A stretch of DNA of 64,000 bases from Rhodanobacteraceae bacterium (GTDB lineage Bacteria; Pseudomonadota; Gammaproteobacteria; Xanthomonadales; Rhodanobacteraceae), in contig CP126531.1 of NCBI GenBank assembly GCA_030167125.1, positions 248,001-312,000 of the forward strand, read 5' to 3'. Under the pieces are notes generated by a model. It had not been told where the DNA came from. It made no database searches and saw nothing but the letters and a program-made list of their open reading frames with translations. The position numbers and the translations under genes were made by a program. Position 1 is the first letter of the stretch, and each line of letters begins with the position of its first letter. This document shows positions 54,866-64,000 of this stretch, piece after piece.

Positions 54866-57826
54866 TCAGGCCCGGAGCCTCTCGGATTGCTCGCGCAGCG
54901 CGCCGAGCTGGGTGCTCCAGTCATTGAGGCGCGTGCGTTCCTGTTCGACCACCGCTGCGGGCGCGTGATCGACGAAGTTCGCGTTGCCGAGCTTGCTTTC
55001 GCACTTTTTGATTTCGCTCTCGATGCGGGCGATTTCCTTTTTCAGGCGGGCGCGTTCGGCATCGAGATCGATCAATCCGGCCAGCGGGATCAGCACGCGC
55101 AGGTTGCCTACGACGGCGGCCGCGGCCGCGGGTTCCGCTTCATTCGATGCCAGCCAGCGCGGTGCTTCGCAGCGCGCGAGGAATTCGATCTGGCTTGAAA
55201 ACTTCTGCGCGCGACGGCGATCGTCGGCATCACCATCAGCCAACAGCAACGGAATGGTCTTGCCCGGCGCGATGTTCATTTCCGAACGGATCTTGCGCAC
55301 GCCCGTCAGCACCGCCTTGAACCATTCGATCTCGGCGCTGGCCGCCTCGTCGACCGTGAAATCGTCCGCACGTGGATAGGCGCGCTCGAGGATGCTGGAT
55401 GCCTCGATGCCGAGTTGCGGCGCCACCGACTGCCAGATTTCCTCGGTGATGAAGGGAATGACCGGATGCAGCGCGCGCAGCGCGGTTTCGAGTACCACCA
55501 GCAGCGTGCGGCGCGTGGACGCCGCGGCTTCGGCGTCGTCGCCGTTGAGCGCCGGCTTCGACAGTTCCAGGAACCAGTCGCAATACTCGTTCCACACGAA
55601 TTCGTACAGCGCCTGCGCCAGCAGGTCGAAGCGATAGGTCGCGAAGTGTTGTTCGACTTCCGCGAGCGTCGCGTGCAGCCGCGAAAGAATCCAGCGCTCG
55701 GCTTCGGTTTTCCCCCCATCCGGCCTTCGGCCACCTTCCCCCGCAAGCGGGGGAAGGGAAGTTGTGGTGTTCATCAACACGAACCGCGCCGCGTTCCACA
55801 GCTTGTTGCAGAACGCCTTGTAGCCTTCCGCGCGCTTGATGTCAAAGTTGATGGTGCGGCTGTAGCTGGCCAGCGCGGCGAAGGTGAAACGCAGCGCGTC
55901 GGTGCCGATCGCGGTGATGCCGTCGGGGTAGTCCTTGCGGATGCGCTTCTCGACCTTCTCGCGCACCTGCGGGATCAGCAGCGACTTCGTGGATTTCTCG
56001 ACCAGCGCGGGCAAGGTGATGCCGTCGATCAGGTCCAGCGGGTCCAGGGTGTTGCCCTTGGACTTCGACATCTTCTGGCCTTCGGCATCGCGCACGATAG
56101 CGTTGATGTACACCTCGCGGAACGGCACCTGCTTCGTGAAGTAGAGGGTCGACATCACCATCCGCGCGACCCAGAAAAAGATGATGTCGAAGCCGGTGAC
56201 CAGCACCGCGCTTGGCAGGAAGACTTTGTCTTGCGTCCAGTTCGCGACGATTTCGCCACGCTCGTTTTTCACCGGCTCGTTCGAAGGCCAGCCAAGCGTC
56301 GAGAATGGCCACAGCGCGGACGAGAACCAGGTGTCCAGCACATCCTCGTCTTGCCGCAACGTGCCGACCGGCATCTGCTCGCTCGCATGCGCACGCGCGT
56401 CCGCCTCGTCTTCGCCCACGAAGATGTTGCCAGCCTCGTCGTACCACGCGGGGATGCGATGGCCCCACCACAACTGGCGCGAAATGCACCAGTCCTGGAT
56501 GTTGTCCAGCCACTGCGTGTAGGTGGTCGTCCAGTTTTCCGGCACGAAACGAATGTCACCGTTGCGCACCGCGTCCAGCGCAGGTTGCGTGATCGCGGCG
56601 CGGCCCTTCTCCGACGTTAGATCCACGAACCACTGGTCGGTCAGCATCGGCTCGATCACCGCGTCCGAGCGCTGGCTCACCGGCACCTGCAGCTTGTGCG
56701 GCTTGGTTTCGACCAGACGACCCTCGGCTTCGAGGTCGGCGAGGATGCGCTTGCGTGCTTCGTAGCGATCGAGGTCGCGATATGGCTTCGGAATCAGTTC
56801 AAAAGTTGCGGGTCCATACTTTTGCACTCCATGCAAGTGCCCCACAAACTCACCTGCATCCCGAGAAAAAGCGTAGTCGTCGCTCGATTTGCTTTTTAAG
56901 CGGGCATCAAGCGTAAAGATGCTAATCATGCCGGCTTTCGGAACGGTCTTCAGTTCATCTTTGTGGCGTTCCCAGATTTTGTTGTCGTTGAAGTCGTGCG
57001 CCGGCGTGATCTTCACGCAGCCGGTGCCGAATTCGCGGTCGACGTAATCATCCGCGATGACCGGAATCTCGCGATCCGCAAGCGGCAGCATCAACTTCTT
57101 GCCGACGAGCTTCGCGTAACGCTCGTCCTCGGGATGCACCGCAACCGCGACGTCACCCAGCATGGTTTCCGGGCGCGTGGTCGCGATTACCACGTGGTCG
57201 GGTGCGCCGGGCTGCGGGTCGATCACGTCGTAGCGGATCGACCACAGGAATCCATCGCGCTCGACGTTGTTGACCTCGAGGTCCGACACCGCGGTCGTCA
57301 GCACCGGGTCCCAGTTCACCAGCCGGTTGCCTCGGTAGATCAGGCCCGCGCGATACCACTCGACGAACACACGGCGCACCGCGGTGGACAAGCCCTCGTC
57401 CATCGTGAAGCGTTCGCGCGACCAGTCCACGGCAGCGCCGAGTCGCCGCATCTGCTGCGTGATGGTCGAGCCCGATTCCTGCTTCCACTGCCACACGCGC
57501 TCGACGAACTTTTCGCGGCCGAGGTCATGGCGCGTCTTGGTTTCCGCGGCCAACTGGTTCTCGACAATCTTCTGCGTGGCGATGCCGGCGTGGTCGGTGC
57601 CGCCCTGCCACAGCGTGTTCCTGCCCGACATCCGTGCATGCCGGATCAGCGCGTCCATGATCGTCTGCTGGAAGGCGTGCCCCATGTGCAGCGTGCCGGT
57701 GACGTTCGGCGGCGGCAGCAGGATCGAATACGGCTCGCCCGTGCCAGACGGCTTGAAGCAGCCGGCGTCTTCCCAGCGCGCGTACCATTTCGATTCGATC
57801 TGCTTGGGGTCGAAACTCTTGTCCAT
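54866..57826 (-). CDS. valS: valyl-tRNA synthetase
   Basis: 986 residues. HIGH equivalent [15 protein letters not shown], editing-domain [15 protein letters not shown] in [16 protein letters not shown] and a C-terminal coiled coil ([20 protein letters not shown]). Two local oddities: a palindromic repeat translated near residue 690 ([16 protein letters not shown]), and an A/T-richer stretch at about 56795-56935 encoding an insert around residues 300-345 ([33 protein letters not shown]). The ATG at 57826 begins the conserved N-terminus. Confidence 0.94.
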   Translation of the reverse strand: MDKSFDPKQIESKWYARWEDAGCFKPSGTGEPYSILLPPPNVTGTLHMGHAFQQTIMDALIRHARMSGRNTLWQGGTDHAGIATQKIVENQLAAETKTRHDLGREKFVERVWQWKQESGSTITQQMRRLGAAVDWSRERFTMDEGLSTAVRRVFVEWYRAGLIYRGNRLVNWDPVLTTAVSDLEVNNVERDGFLWSIRYDVIDPQPGAPDHVVIATTRPETMLGDVAVAVHPEDERYAKLVGKKLMLPLADREIPVIADDYVDREFGTGCVKITPAHDFNDNKIWERHKDELKTVPKAGMISIFTLDARLKSKSSDDYAFSRDAGEFVGHLHGVQKYGPATFELIPKPYRDLDRYEARKRILADLEAEGRLVETKPHKLQVPVSQRSDAVIEPMLTDQWFVDLTSEKGRAAITQPALDAVRNGDIRFVPENWTTTYTQWLDNIQDWCISRQLWWGHRIPAWYDEAGNIFVGEDEADARAHASEQMPVGTLRQDEDVLDTWFSSALWPFSTLGWPSNEPVKNERGEIVANWTQDKVFLPSAVLVTGFDIIFFWVARMVMSTLYFTKQVPFREVYINAIVRDAEGQKMSKSKGNTLDPLDLIDGITLPALVEKSTKSLLIPQVREKVEKRIRKDYPDGITAIGTDALRFTFAALASYSRTINFDIKRAEGYKAFCNKLWNAARFVLMNTTTSLPPLAGEGGRRPDGGKTEAERWILSRLHATLAEVEQHFATYRFDLLAQALYEFVWNEYCDWFLELSKPALNGDDAEAAASTRRTLLVVLETALRALHPVIPFITEEIWQSVAPQLGIEASSILERAYPRADDFTVDEAASAEIEWFKAVLTGVRKIRSEMNIAPGKTIPLLLADGDADDRRRAQKFSSQIEFLARCEAPRWLASNEAEPAAAAAVVGNLRVLIPLAGLIDLDAERARLKKEIARIESEIKKCESKLGNANFVDHAPAAVVEQERTRLNDWSTQLGALREQSERLRA
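55711..55762. repeat. palindromic repeat inserted in frame in valS
   Basis: CCCCCCATCCGGCCTTCGGC and the hairpin CTTCCCCCGCAAGCGGGG followed by GAAGGG. Same family as those in pdhC and trpS. It lies between the catalytic core and the anticodon-binding domain. Confidence 0.72.
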
Positions 57827-57914
57827 CACTCGGGTCCGGGTTCCGCGCGCGGCGCGGGTTTGCAAGGCAAACGCGCATTCTAGCGACGCGGCGCTTTCGC
57901 TTGTGGGTGAGGAC

Positions 57915-58509
57915 GACATCCATGTCTTTTTCCGCGCCCCTCCCGGGGGCGCGGGTAACTTTCTCTTGCGTGGCCAAGAGAAAGTCACCAAAGAGAAGGC
58001 CACCCCGCGAACACGTCCTGAGCACATCCATGTGCTCAGGATTCGCGAGCGGCCGCCGGGGTTCGCCGAAGGCACATCCATGTGCCTGCGGCGAACTGGC
58101 GCACATCCTGTGCGCCATCCTTCGGACTGATCCGACGTCCGCTCGCCGTGTTCGAGGGGCCCCAATTGGCGCGCCTCCTGCGCGCGCGTACCGACGAAGC
58201 GAATGGATTGGTCTCGCTCCGCAGGAGGCCAGGATGGCCGTCATTGAAGCAGAGCTTTTCTGGGGCCCCTGTGCTGCGGTGCGGGCCGGACGATCAGGCC
58301 CGCAGGGTGGGCGCAATGGATTGCGCCCACTTGCCGCCGCGCCAAGGACGGCGCGTCGGCAAGCCCGGCCGGCCCTCACGGATTTTTCGTCCATGGATGG
58401 ACGAAAAACGCAGCACCGGGGTGGCCTTTCTCTTGGTGACTTCTCTTTGGCCATGCAAAGAGAAGTTACCCGCGCCCCCGGGAGGGGCGCGGAAAAAGGC
58501 AGGGATGTC
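57915..58509. repeat. large multi-hairpin element, copy B, with terminal inverted repeats
   Basis: Fills most of the 758-base gap between valS and rodA. The ends 57915-58007 and 58417-58509 are inverted repeats of about 90 bases with roughly 90 percent identity (GACATCC...GGCCACCCCG). Inside are hairpins with stems GAGCAC, GGCACAT, GGCGCAC and GCGCGC, each tipped ATCC or TCCT. A perfect 12-base stem (TTTTTCGTCCAT around GG) is at 58383-58408. The left ~250 bases are closely similar to copy A at 22270. No transposase or credible protein is encoded. Confidence 0.75.
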
Positions 58510-58530
58510 AGAGTCGGAACAACAAAGACA

Positions 58531-58557
58531 CTGGATCCCGGCTTTCGCCAGGATGAC
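58531..58557. repeat. short dispersed palindrome upstream of the rodA stop
   Basis: CTGGATCCCGGCTTTCGCCA followed by GGATGAC, single unit of the family at 9655-9755. Confidence 0.5.
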
Positions 58558-58584
58558 GTCAACAGCGGTGGCGGATCGCTATCG

Positions 58585-59709
58585 CTAGGGCGTCCATTTC
58601 CGATGCGCGTGGATCGACATCACCACCCCGAATCCCGCGAGCAGCGTGATCGCCGAAGTGCCGCCATAGCTCACCAGTGGCAGCGGCACGCCGACCACGG
58701 GCAGCAGGCCGGCGATCATGCCGCCGTTGACGATCACGTACACCATGAAGGCCAGCGCGAACGAACCCGCGACCAGGCGCGACCAGGTGTCGCGCGCGTT
58801 GGCGGCGATCCACAGGCAGCGGCCGACGATGAATGCGTAAACGGCCAGCAACGCGAGCACGCCGACCAAGCCGAATTCCTCGCCGAGTACCGCGAAGATG
58901 AAATCGGTGGTGTGTTCGGGCAGGAATTCAAGCTTCGATTGCGTGCCCTGGTTGAAGCCCTTGCCGAAGATGCCGCCGGAGCCCACCGCGATCATCGATT
59001 GCAGGATGTGCCAGCCGCTGCCGAGCGGATCGCTTTCGGGATGCAGGAAGGTCACGATGCGCTGGCGTTGGTAGCCGTGCATGAAATGCAGGGCGATGGG
59101 TCCGGCGGCGACGGCGGCCACGGTCGCGGCGCCGATCTTCCACCATTGCAGTCCGGCGAGGAACAGCACGAACAATCCGGATGCCGCGACCAGCAACGCG
59201 GTGCCGAGATCGGGTTGCTTGAAGATCAGGAACGCGGGGATCGCGATCAGGACCAGAGCGACGAACAGGTCGCGCCAGCGCGGCGGCAGCGGGCGCGGAT
59301 GCAGGTACCACGCGATCATCATCGGCATCGCCAGCTTCATCAGTTCGGACGGCTGGAAACGGATCACGCCGACGTCGAGCCAGCGATTCGCACCCTGGCC
59401 TTCGCCCAGCACCTTGACCACGACCAGCAGCAGCACGCCGATCGCGTAGAACCACGGCGTCCACGCGCGCAGCAGGTTGGGCGGGATGCGCGAGATCGCG
59501 ATCATCAGCACGGCGCCGATCACGAAACGCGTGGCCTGTCCGCCCACGGTGCCGGCGTCGAGGTTGCTGGCGCTGTAGAGCACGGTCAGGCCCATCAGCG
59601 CGAGGATCAGCAAGCCGATCGCCAGCGGCAGGTCGATGCGCGGGCGCGAGAACACGCGGCGTCCGAGCCGGAACGCGCGCGCGGCGAGGCTGGCGGCGAA
59701 ATCGTTCAT
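58585..59709 (-). CDS. rodA: rod-shape peptidoglycan polymerase RodA
   Basis: 374 residues, SEDS family with about ten membrane helices. Catalytic Asp region LGEGQGANRWLDVGV and the FQPSELMKL signature are present, as is the C-terminal PLPLVSYGGTSAI. It polymerises glycan strands with PBP2. The start at 59709 overlaps the mrdA stop (ATGA). Confidence 0.95.
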   Translation of the reverse strand: MNDFAASLAARAFRLGRRVFSRPRIDLPLAIGLLILALMGLTVLYSASNLDAGTVGGQATRFVIGAVLMIAISRIPPNLLRAWTPWFYAIGVLLLVVVKVLGEGQGANRWLDVGVIRFQPSELMKLAMPMMIAWYLHPRPLPPRWRDLFVALVLIAIPAFLIFKQPDLGTALLVAASGLFVLFLAGLQWWKIGAATVAAVAAGPIALHFMHGYQRQRIVTFLHPESDPLGSGWHILQSMIAVGSGGIFGKGFNQGTQSKLEFLPEHTTDFIFAVLGEEFGLVGVLALLAVYAFIVGRCLWIAANARDTWSRLVAGSFALAFMVYVIVNGGMIAGLLPVVGVPLPLVSYGGTSAITLLAGFGVVMSIHAHRKWTP

Positions 59710-61631
59710 GGCGTCGTCGGCGCGGAAGCCGCCGGCGTGGCCGCGGTCGCGGTGACCGGCACGGGTGGCCGCTCGGAAGGCGGCGTGTCGGCCAGCCACT
59801 GGTCCAGCATCTTGCGCGCGATCGGCGCCGCCGCGCTGCCGCCCCACGCACCGTGTTCCAGCACCACCGCGATCGCGATCTGCGGATGGTCCGCGGGCGC
59901 GTAGCAGATGAACCATGCGCGGTGGCGCGACGCGAGGTAGGCGAGGTTCTTGTTGGTGTTGTACGCCTCGGTGGTGCGCGAATAGCGCTCGGCGGTGCCG
60001 GTCTTGCCCGCGATGAGGTACGGGAAGCCTTTGCCGATGCCCGCCGCGTAGGCCGTGCCGGCGGGGTTGTAGATCACGCCGAGCATGCCCTGCTTGACGG
60101 CTTCGAGGTCGGCGGGCGCGTGGGTGATCTGGACCGGCGGCGGTTGCCTGTAGGCGACCTCCGGGGAATCCAGGCCATCGCCGGTCGCGGCCAGCAGGTG
60201 CGGTGTGTGCGACGATCCGCCATTCGCCAACGCCGCCAGCGCATGTGCCATCTGCAGCGGCGTCACCATCCAGTAGCCCTGGCCGATGCCGGCGATCACG
60301 GTTTCACCGGGAAACCACGGCTGCTTGAAGGTCTTGCGCTTCCATTCGGGCGAGGGCAGCACGCCGCCGGTTTCATCGGGCAGGTCGATGCCGGTCGGGC
60401 TGCCGAACCCGAACTTGGCCATCCATTCGTCGAACCTGCCGATGCCCATCTTGTAGGCGAGCGAATAGAAGTACGTGTTGACCGATTGCGTGATCGCTTG
60501 CACGAGGTTGACATTGCCCGCGCCGTAGCGCGTGTCGTCGCGGTAGCCGCGCGAGGAGCCGGGCAGGTACCACGTGCCGGTGGACAGCACCGTATCCGCG
60601 GGCGTGCGCAGGCCCAGTTCCAGTCCGCCCAATCCGAGGAACGGTTTGACCGTCGAACCCGGCGGATAGCCGCCGCGCATCGCGCGGTTGAGCAGCGGCT
60701 TTTCCTCGTCGTCCAGCAGCGCCGCGTAGTCGGCCTGGCTGATGCCATTGACGAACAGGTTGGGATCGAAACTCGGCACCGTCACCATCGCCAGCACGTT
60801 GCCGTTGCGCGGGTCGATCGCCACCGCGGCGCCGGTCTGGCCCGCGAAGGCGTCGATCGTCGCCTGCTGCAAACGTTCGTCGATGGTGAGATACAGATTC
60901 TTGCCCGGCTTGGCGGCAACCCGTTGCAGCACGCGCAACGGCCGCTGGTTGGCGTTGACCTCGACCACTTCGTAACCGGGCGTGCCGTGCAGCAGATCCT
61001 CATATTCCTTTTCGATGCCGGTCTTGCCGATGTGCGTGCTGCCCGCGTACTTGTCGGGATCGAGGTGCTGCAGTTCCTTGTCGTCGATGCGGCCGACGTA
61101 GCCGACGACGTGCGCGAAGGCCGGGCCGTACGGATAGTTGCGCGTGAGATACGGCGCGATGCTGACGCCGGGAAACTGCCACTGGTCGATCGCGAAGCGG
61201 TCGCGCTCGCTTTCGGTGAGGTGGAACTTCAGCGGCACCGCTTCGAACGAACGGTGCTGCCTGAGGCTCTGCTTGAAGCGGCGGATGTCGTCGTCGGTCA
61301 GCGGCACGACTTCCGCAAGCCGCTGCAGCATCGCGTCCATGTGCTTCACCTGGTCCGGAATCACGTCCAGCCGGAACGCGGGCACGTTGTCGGCCAGCAG
61401 CTTGCCCTCGCGGTCGTAGATCAGCCCGCGCGGCGGCGCCAGATGCGTCAGGCGCACGCGGTTGGCCTTGGCGCGCGTCGAATATTCGGCGTGCTCGTAC
61501 ACCTGCAGGTAGACGAAGCGCCCGGCCACCACCATCACCAGCGCCAGCATGATCGCGAAGCCGGCCAGCGCGCGCCGGCCGAAACGCGCGCGCCGCTCGC
61601 GTTCGTCCTTCAGCTCGCCGCGCCCGTTCAT
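59706..61631 (-). CDS. mrdA: penicillin-binding protein 2
   Basis: 641 residues. N-terminal membrane anchor (GFAIMLALVMVVAGRFVYL), PBP dimerisation domain (APPRGLIYDREGKLLADN), transpeptidase with SxxK in PPGSTVKPF, SxN in TQSVNTYFY and KTG in AGKTGTAERY. It crosslinks side-wall peptidoglycan with RodA. Overlaps mreD by four bases. Confidence 0.95.
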   Translation of the reverse strand: MNGRGELKDERERRARFGRRALAGFAIMLALVMVVAGRFVYLQVYEHAEYSTRAKANRVRLTHLAPPRGLIYDREGKLLADNVPAFRLDVIPDQVKHMDAMLQRLAEVVPLTDDDIRRFKQSLRQHRSFEAVPLKFHLTESERDRFAIDQWQFPGVSIAPYLTRNYPYGPAFAHVVGYVGRIDDKELQHLDPDKYAGSTHIGKTGIEKEYEDLLHGTPGYEVVEVNANQRPLRVLQRVAAKPGKNLYLTIDERLQQATIDAFAGQTGAAVAIDPRNGNVLAMVTVPSFDPNLFVNGISQADYAALLDDEEKPLLNRAMRGGYPPGSTVKPFLGLGGLELGLRTPADTVLSTGTWYLPGSSRGYRDDTRYGAGNVNLVQAITQSVNTYFYSLAYKMGIGRFDEWMAKFGFGSPTGIDLPDETGGVLPSPEWKRKTFKQPWFPGETVIAGIGQGYWMVTPLQMAHALAALANGGSSHTPHLLAATGDGLDSPEVAYRQPPPVQITHAPADLEAVKQGMLGVIYNPAGTAYAAGIGKGFPYLIAGKTGTAERYSRTTEAYNTNKNLAYLASRHRAWFICYAPADHPQIAIAVVLEHGAWGGSAAAPIARKMLDQWLADTPPSERPPVPVTATAATPAASAPTTP

Positions 61632-62128
61632 GCCGACTTCGCCGCCTTGCCGCGCAGGCGCGTGTTGACGTCGTCCAGCAGCAGGAACACGAACGGCCAG
61701 ATCGCCGCGCCCACCGCGGGCGCCAGCCACGACAGCGCCGGCATCGCCGGGTCGCCCGCGAAGGCGCGGATCAACGCCTGCAACACGTGGTTGTTGAGCA
61801 ACAGCAGGAACACCGCCAGCGATTGCTGCCACATCGGGAAGAAGCGCAGGCGCGAACGGAAACGCAAGGCGATGAACACCAGCACCGCCAGCCGCAGCGC
61901 CTGGTCGCCCAGCAGCGCGCCATTGAGGAGATCGGCGGCGAGGCCGACGCAGAAGCCGAGCCCGATGCTCACCCGGTCGGTCGATTCGAGCGACCAGTAG
62001 ATCAGCACCAGCGCCGGCCAGTACGGCTTGAGCGGCTGGATCAGCCCCGGCAGCGGCATCAGCATCAGCAGCAGCGTGGCCGCGATGCCGATCCAGAACG
62101 CCCAGCCTTGTGCGTGCAGGCGGTTCAT
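61628..62128 (-). CDS. mreD: rod-shape protein MreD
   Basis: 166 residues, five to six membrane helices (FWIGIAATLLLMLMPLPG, YWPALVLIYWSLE, SIGLGFCVGLAADLLNG). Four-base overlaps with mreC and mrdA indicate tight translational coupling. Confidence 0.92.
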   Translation of the reverse strand: MNRLHAQGWAFWIGIAATLLLMLMPLPGLIQPLKPYWPALVLIYWSLESTDRVSIGLGFCVGLAADLLNGALLGDQALRLAVLVFIALRFRSRLRFFPMWQQSLAVFLLLLNNHVLQALIRAFAGDPAMPALSWLAPAVGAAIWPFVFLLLDDVNTRLRGKAAKSA

Positions 62129-63117
62129 GGGTTGATCCGGGACCGGGGACCGGGGACCGGGGACCGGGCGTCACGCACGCCGTGTGGCGCAGAATCCGCC
62201 GCGGCTTTGGCGGTGGCGGGCGCCAACGAAGCCGGCGGGCCGACTTCCGGCGCGGGTGCGGGTGGTCCGACGGGATCGGGCTGGTCGCGCAGCAGCAATA
62301 CTTCGCCGCTGCGTTGCAGTTCCGCGGCGGGCTTCACCAGCGCTTCGAGGAACATGCCGGAAGGGCCGTGCCGGAGCTTGGTGATGGTGCCGACCGGAAA
62401 ACCGGCAGGGAAGCGTCCGCCCAGTCCCGAAGTGACCCACTGGTCGCCGGGTTTCAGATCCGAGGAAAGCGGCAGGTTCGGCACCACCAGTTCATCCGGA
62501 TCGCCGGTGCCGTGCGCGATGCCGCGCAAGCCGTTGCGCGACAGCATCACCGGCACCGCGTGGTCGGGATCGATTACCAGCATCGCCACCGAGGCGTGCG
62601 GCAAAGTCTCGACGATCTGCCCCATCACGCCGTGCGAATCGATCACCACCTGGCCGACGTGCACGCCCTCGTCGGCGCCGACGTTCAACATCACGTGGTC
62701 GCGTGTGGGTCCAAGCTGCACGTCGATCAGCCGCGCCAGTTGCGCCTGCATGCCGAGCAGGTGCTGGGTATCCAGCAATTCCTTCAGGCGCTCGTTCTGG
62801 TGCGCCACCGCGCCCATGCGGTTGAGGCGCGCCTCGGCCAGCAGCAAGGCTTCGCGCAACTGCCGGTTCTCGTCGATCAGCGCGCTGCGCTGCGCGAACG
62901 CGGTGCTGGCCTCGTGCACCCAGTCGGCCGGCGTTGCCGCGATCCTGTAGATCGGCACGATCGCCGCCGCCGAGAGATAACGCACCCGGTGCAGCCAACC
63001 GTTGCGATGGTCCAGCACCATCAGGATCGCGGCCAGCGCGAGATAGGCGATCAGGCGCAGCGTACCCGCGGTCGCGTCCGAGAAGATCGGAGAGGATTCC
63101 TTTTGCGGAAGCGCCAT
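62125..63117 (-). CDS. mreC: rod-shape protein MreC
   Basis: 330 residues. One membrane helix (LIAYLALAAILMVLDHR), coiled coil (SALIDENRQLREALLLAEARL) and the MreC beta domains (DVQLGPTRDHVML-like DVQLGPTRDHVMLNVGADEG). The last 15 or so residues (RDARSPVPGPRSRINP) are encoded by a GGGACC repeat, so the native tail was altered. Confidence 0.93.
   Translation of the reverse strand: MALPQKESSPIFSDATAGTLRLIAYLALAAILMVLDHRNGWLHRVRYLSAAAIVPIYRIAATPADWVHEASTAFAQRSALIDENRQLREALLLAEARLNRMGAVAHQNERLKELLDTQHLLGMQAQLARLIDVQLGPTRDHVMLNVGADEGVHVGQVVIDSHGVMGQIVETLPHASVAMLVIDPDHAVPVMLSRNGLRGIAHGTGDPDELVVPNLPLSSDLKPGDQWVTSGLGGRFPAGFPVGTITKLRHGPSGMFLEALVKPAAELQRSGEVLLLRDQPDPVGPPAPAPEVGPPASLAPATAKAAADSAPHGVRDARSPVPGPRSRINP
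62129..62170. repeat. GGGACC tandem repeat forming the mreC 3' end
   Basis: Four units of CCGGGGA/CCGGGGACC type in tandem. Same unit as the hairpins in the secretion operon but with only one arm here. It lies directly before the mreD start. Confidence 0.65.
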
Positions 63118-63231
63118 GGCGATGCGGGTGGAGCGAAGCAGGGTTGCAGCGTAACAACAAACGAAATCGAACGGCGGCTTGGAGTTCCCGGTTTCGGCAT
63201 TCGCCCGTCATGGAAGCGGGCCCGGCTCTTC

Positions 63232-63332
63232 TTCCCCCTTCCGCAGGAAGGGGGATCGAGGGGGATGGCTCTTCGCGAGGCGACATCCCCCCGGCGCTGG
63301 CGCGCCGACCCCCTTCCTTCGGAAGGGGGTGA
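63232..63332. repeat. composite palindromic repeat between mreB and mreC
   Basis: Hairpin CCCCCTTCCGCAGGAAGGGG, then GGGGGATGGC...GACATCCCCCC and hairpin CCCCCTTCCTTCGGAAGGGG. It could attenuate or process the mreB-mreC transcript. The rest of the 222-base gap holds nothing recognisable. Confidence 0.65.
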
Positions 63333-63339
63333 CACCTTT

Positions 63340-64000
<661 letters not shown>

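Noticed and set aside
57915..58509. Insertion sequence with transposase
   Set aside because: Terminal inverted repeats are present but no transposase frame; classed as a non-autonomous repeat element.
59853..62000. 715-codon open frame opposite mrdA/mreD
   Set aside because: Antisense shadow of PBP2 and MreD; no recognisable protein pattern.

Overview
The window is GC-rich, gene-dense chromosome from a gammaproteobacterium, most probably order Xanthomonadales/Lysobacterales and resembling Rhodanobacteraceae (Dyella/Rhodanobacter type). This rests on an xps-style type II secretion operon (E-F-G-H-I-J-K-L-M-N-D), the clusters pepA/lptFG/RDD/xerD and hemE-WGR, and a dense load of small palindromic intergenic repeats. 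The lineage is inferred from gene order and protein character, not from a search. No rRNA, tRNA or CRISPR array was seen.

Layout. 1-9.6 kb: aromatic amino acid catabolism. It holds an FNR-type regulator (partial), a fumarylacetoacetate hydrolase, homogentisate dioxygenase (hmgA), 4-hydroxyphenylpyruvate dioxygenase (hppD) with a divergent MarR regulator, two POT-family peptide transporters and tryptophan 2,3-dioxygenase. A vapBC toxin-antitoxin pair and a frameshifted GIY-YIG nuclease cassette flanked by REP-like hairpins interrupt the tyrosine genes. 9.9-13.9 kb: pyruvate dehydrogenase E1alpha, E1beta and E2. 13.9-26.7 kb: housekeeping genes (trpS, hemE, aroB, aroK, ilvE, xerD, lptF, lptG, pepA). 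26.9-34 kb: a very large hybrid sensor kinase, a YceI/cytochrome b561/YceI operon, a glutaredoxin-like protein and L-serine dehydratase. 34-40 kb: a type III-like restriction-modification locus with a divergent XRE regulator and a higBA toxin-antitoxin pair lodged between mod and res. 40.8-52.3 kb: a complete type II secretion operon ending in a secretin that carries a C-terminal SPOR domain. 52.4-57.8 kb: a frameshifted TonB-like gene, a glycosyltransferase, peptide deformylase and valyl-tRNA synthetase. 58.6-64 kb: the rod-shape operon mreB (partial)-mreC-mreD-mrdA-rodA.

The most unusual content is the repeat biology. At least eight families of short palindromic elements occur. Several lie in frame inside genes (pdhC E2 linker, trpS, valS) or form most of the N-terminal leader of the pseudopilins GspG, GspH and GspI. 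Two larger elements (22.3-22.85 kb and 57.9-58.5 kb) are strings of hairpins with a constant ATCC/GGAT tip and stems that differ by compensatory changes; one of them has terminal inverted repeats of about 90 bp.
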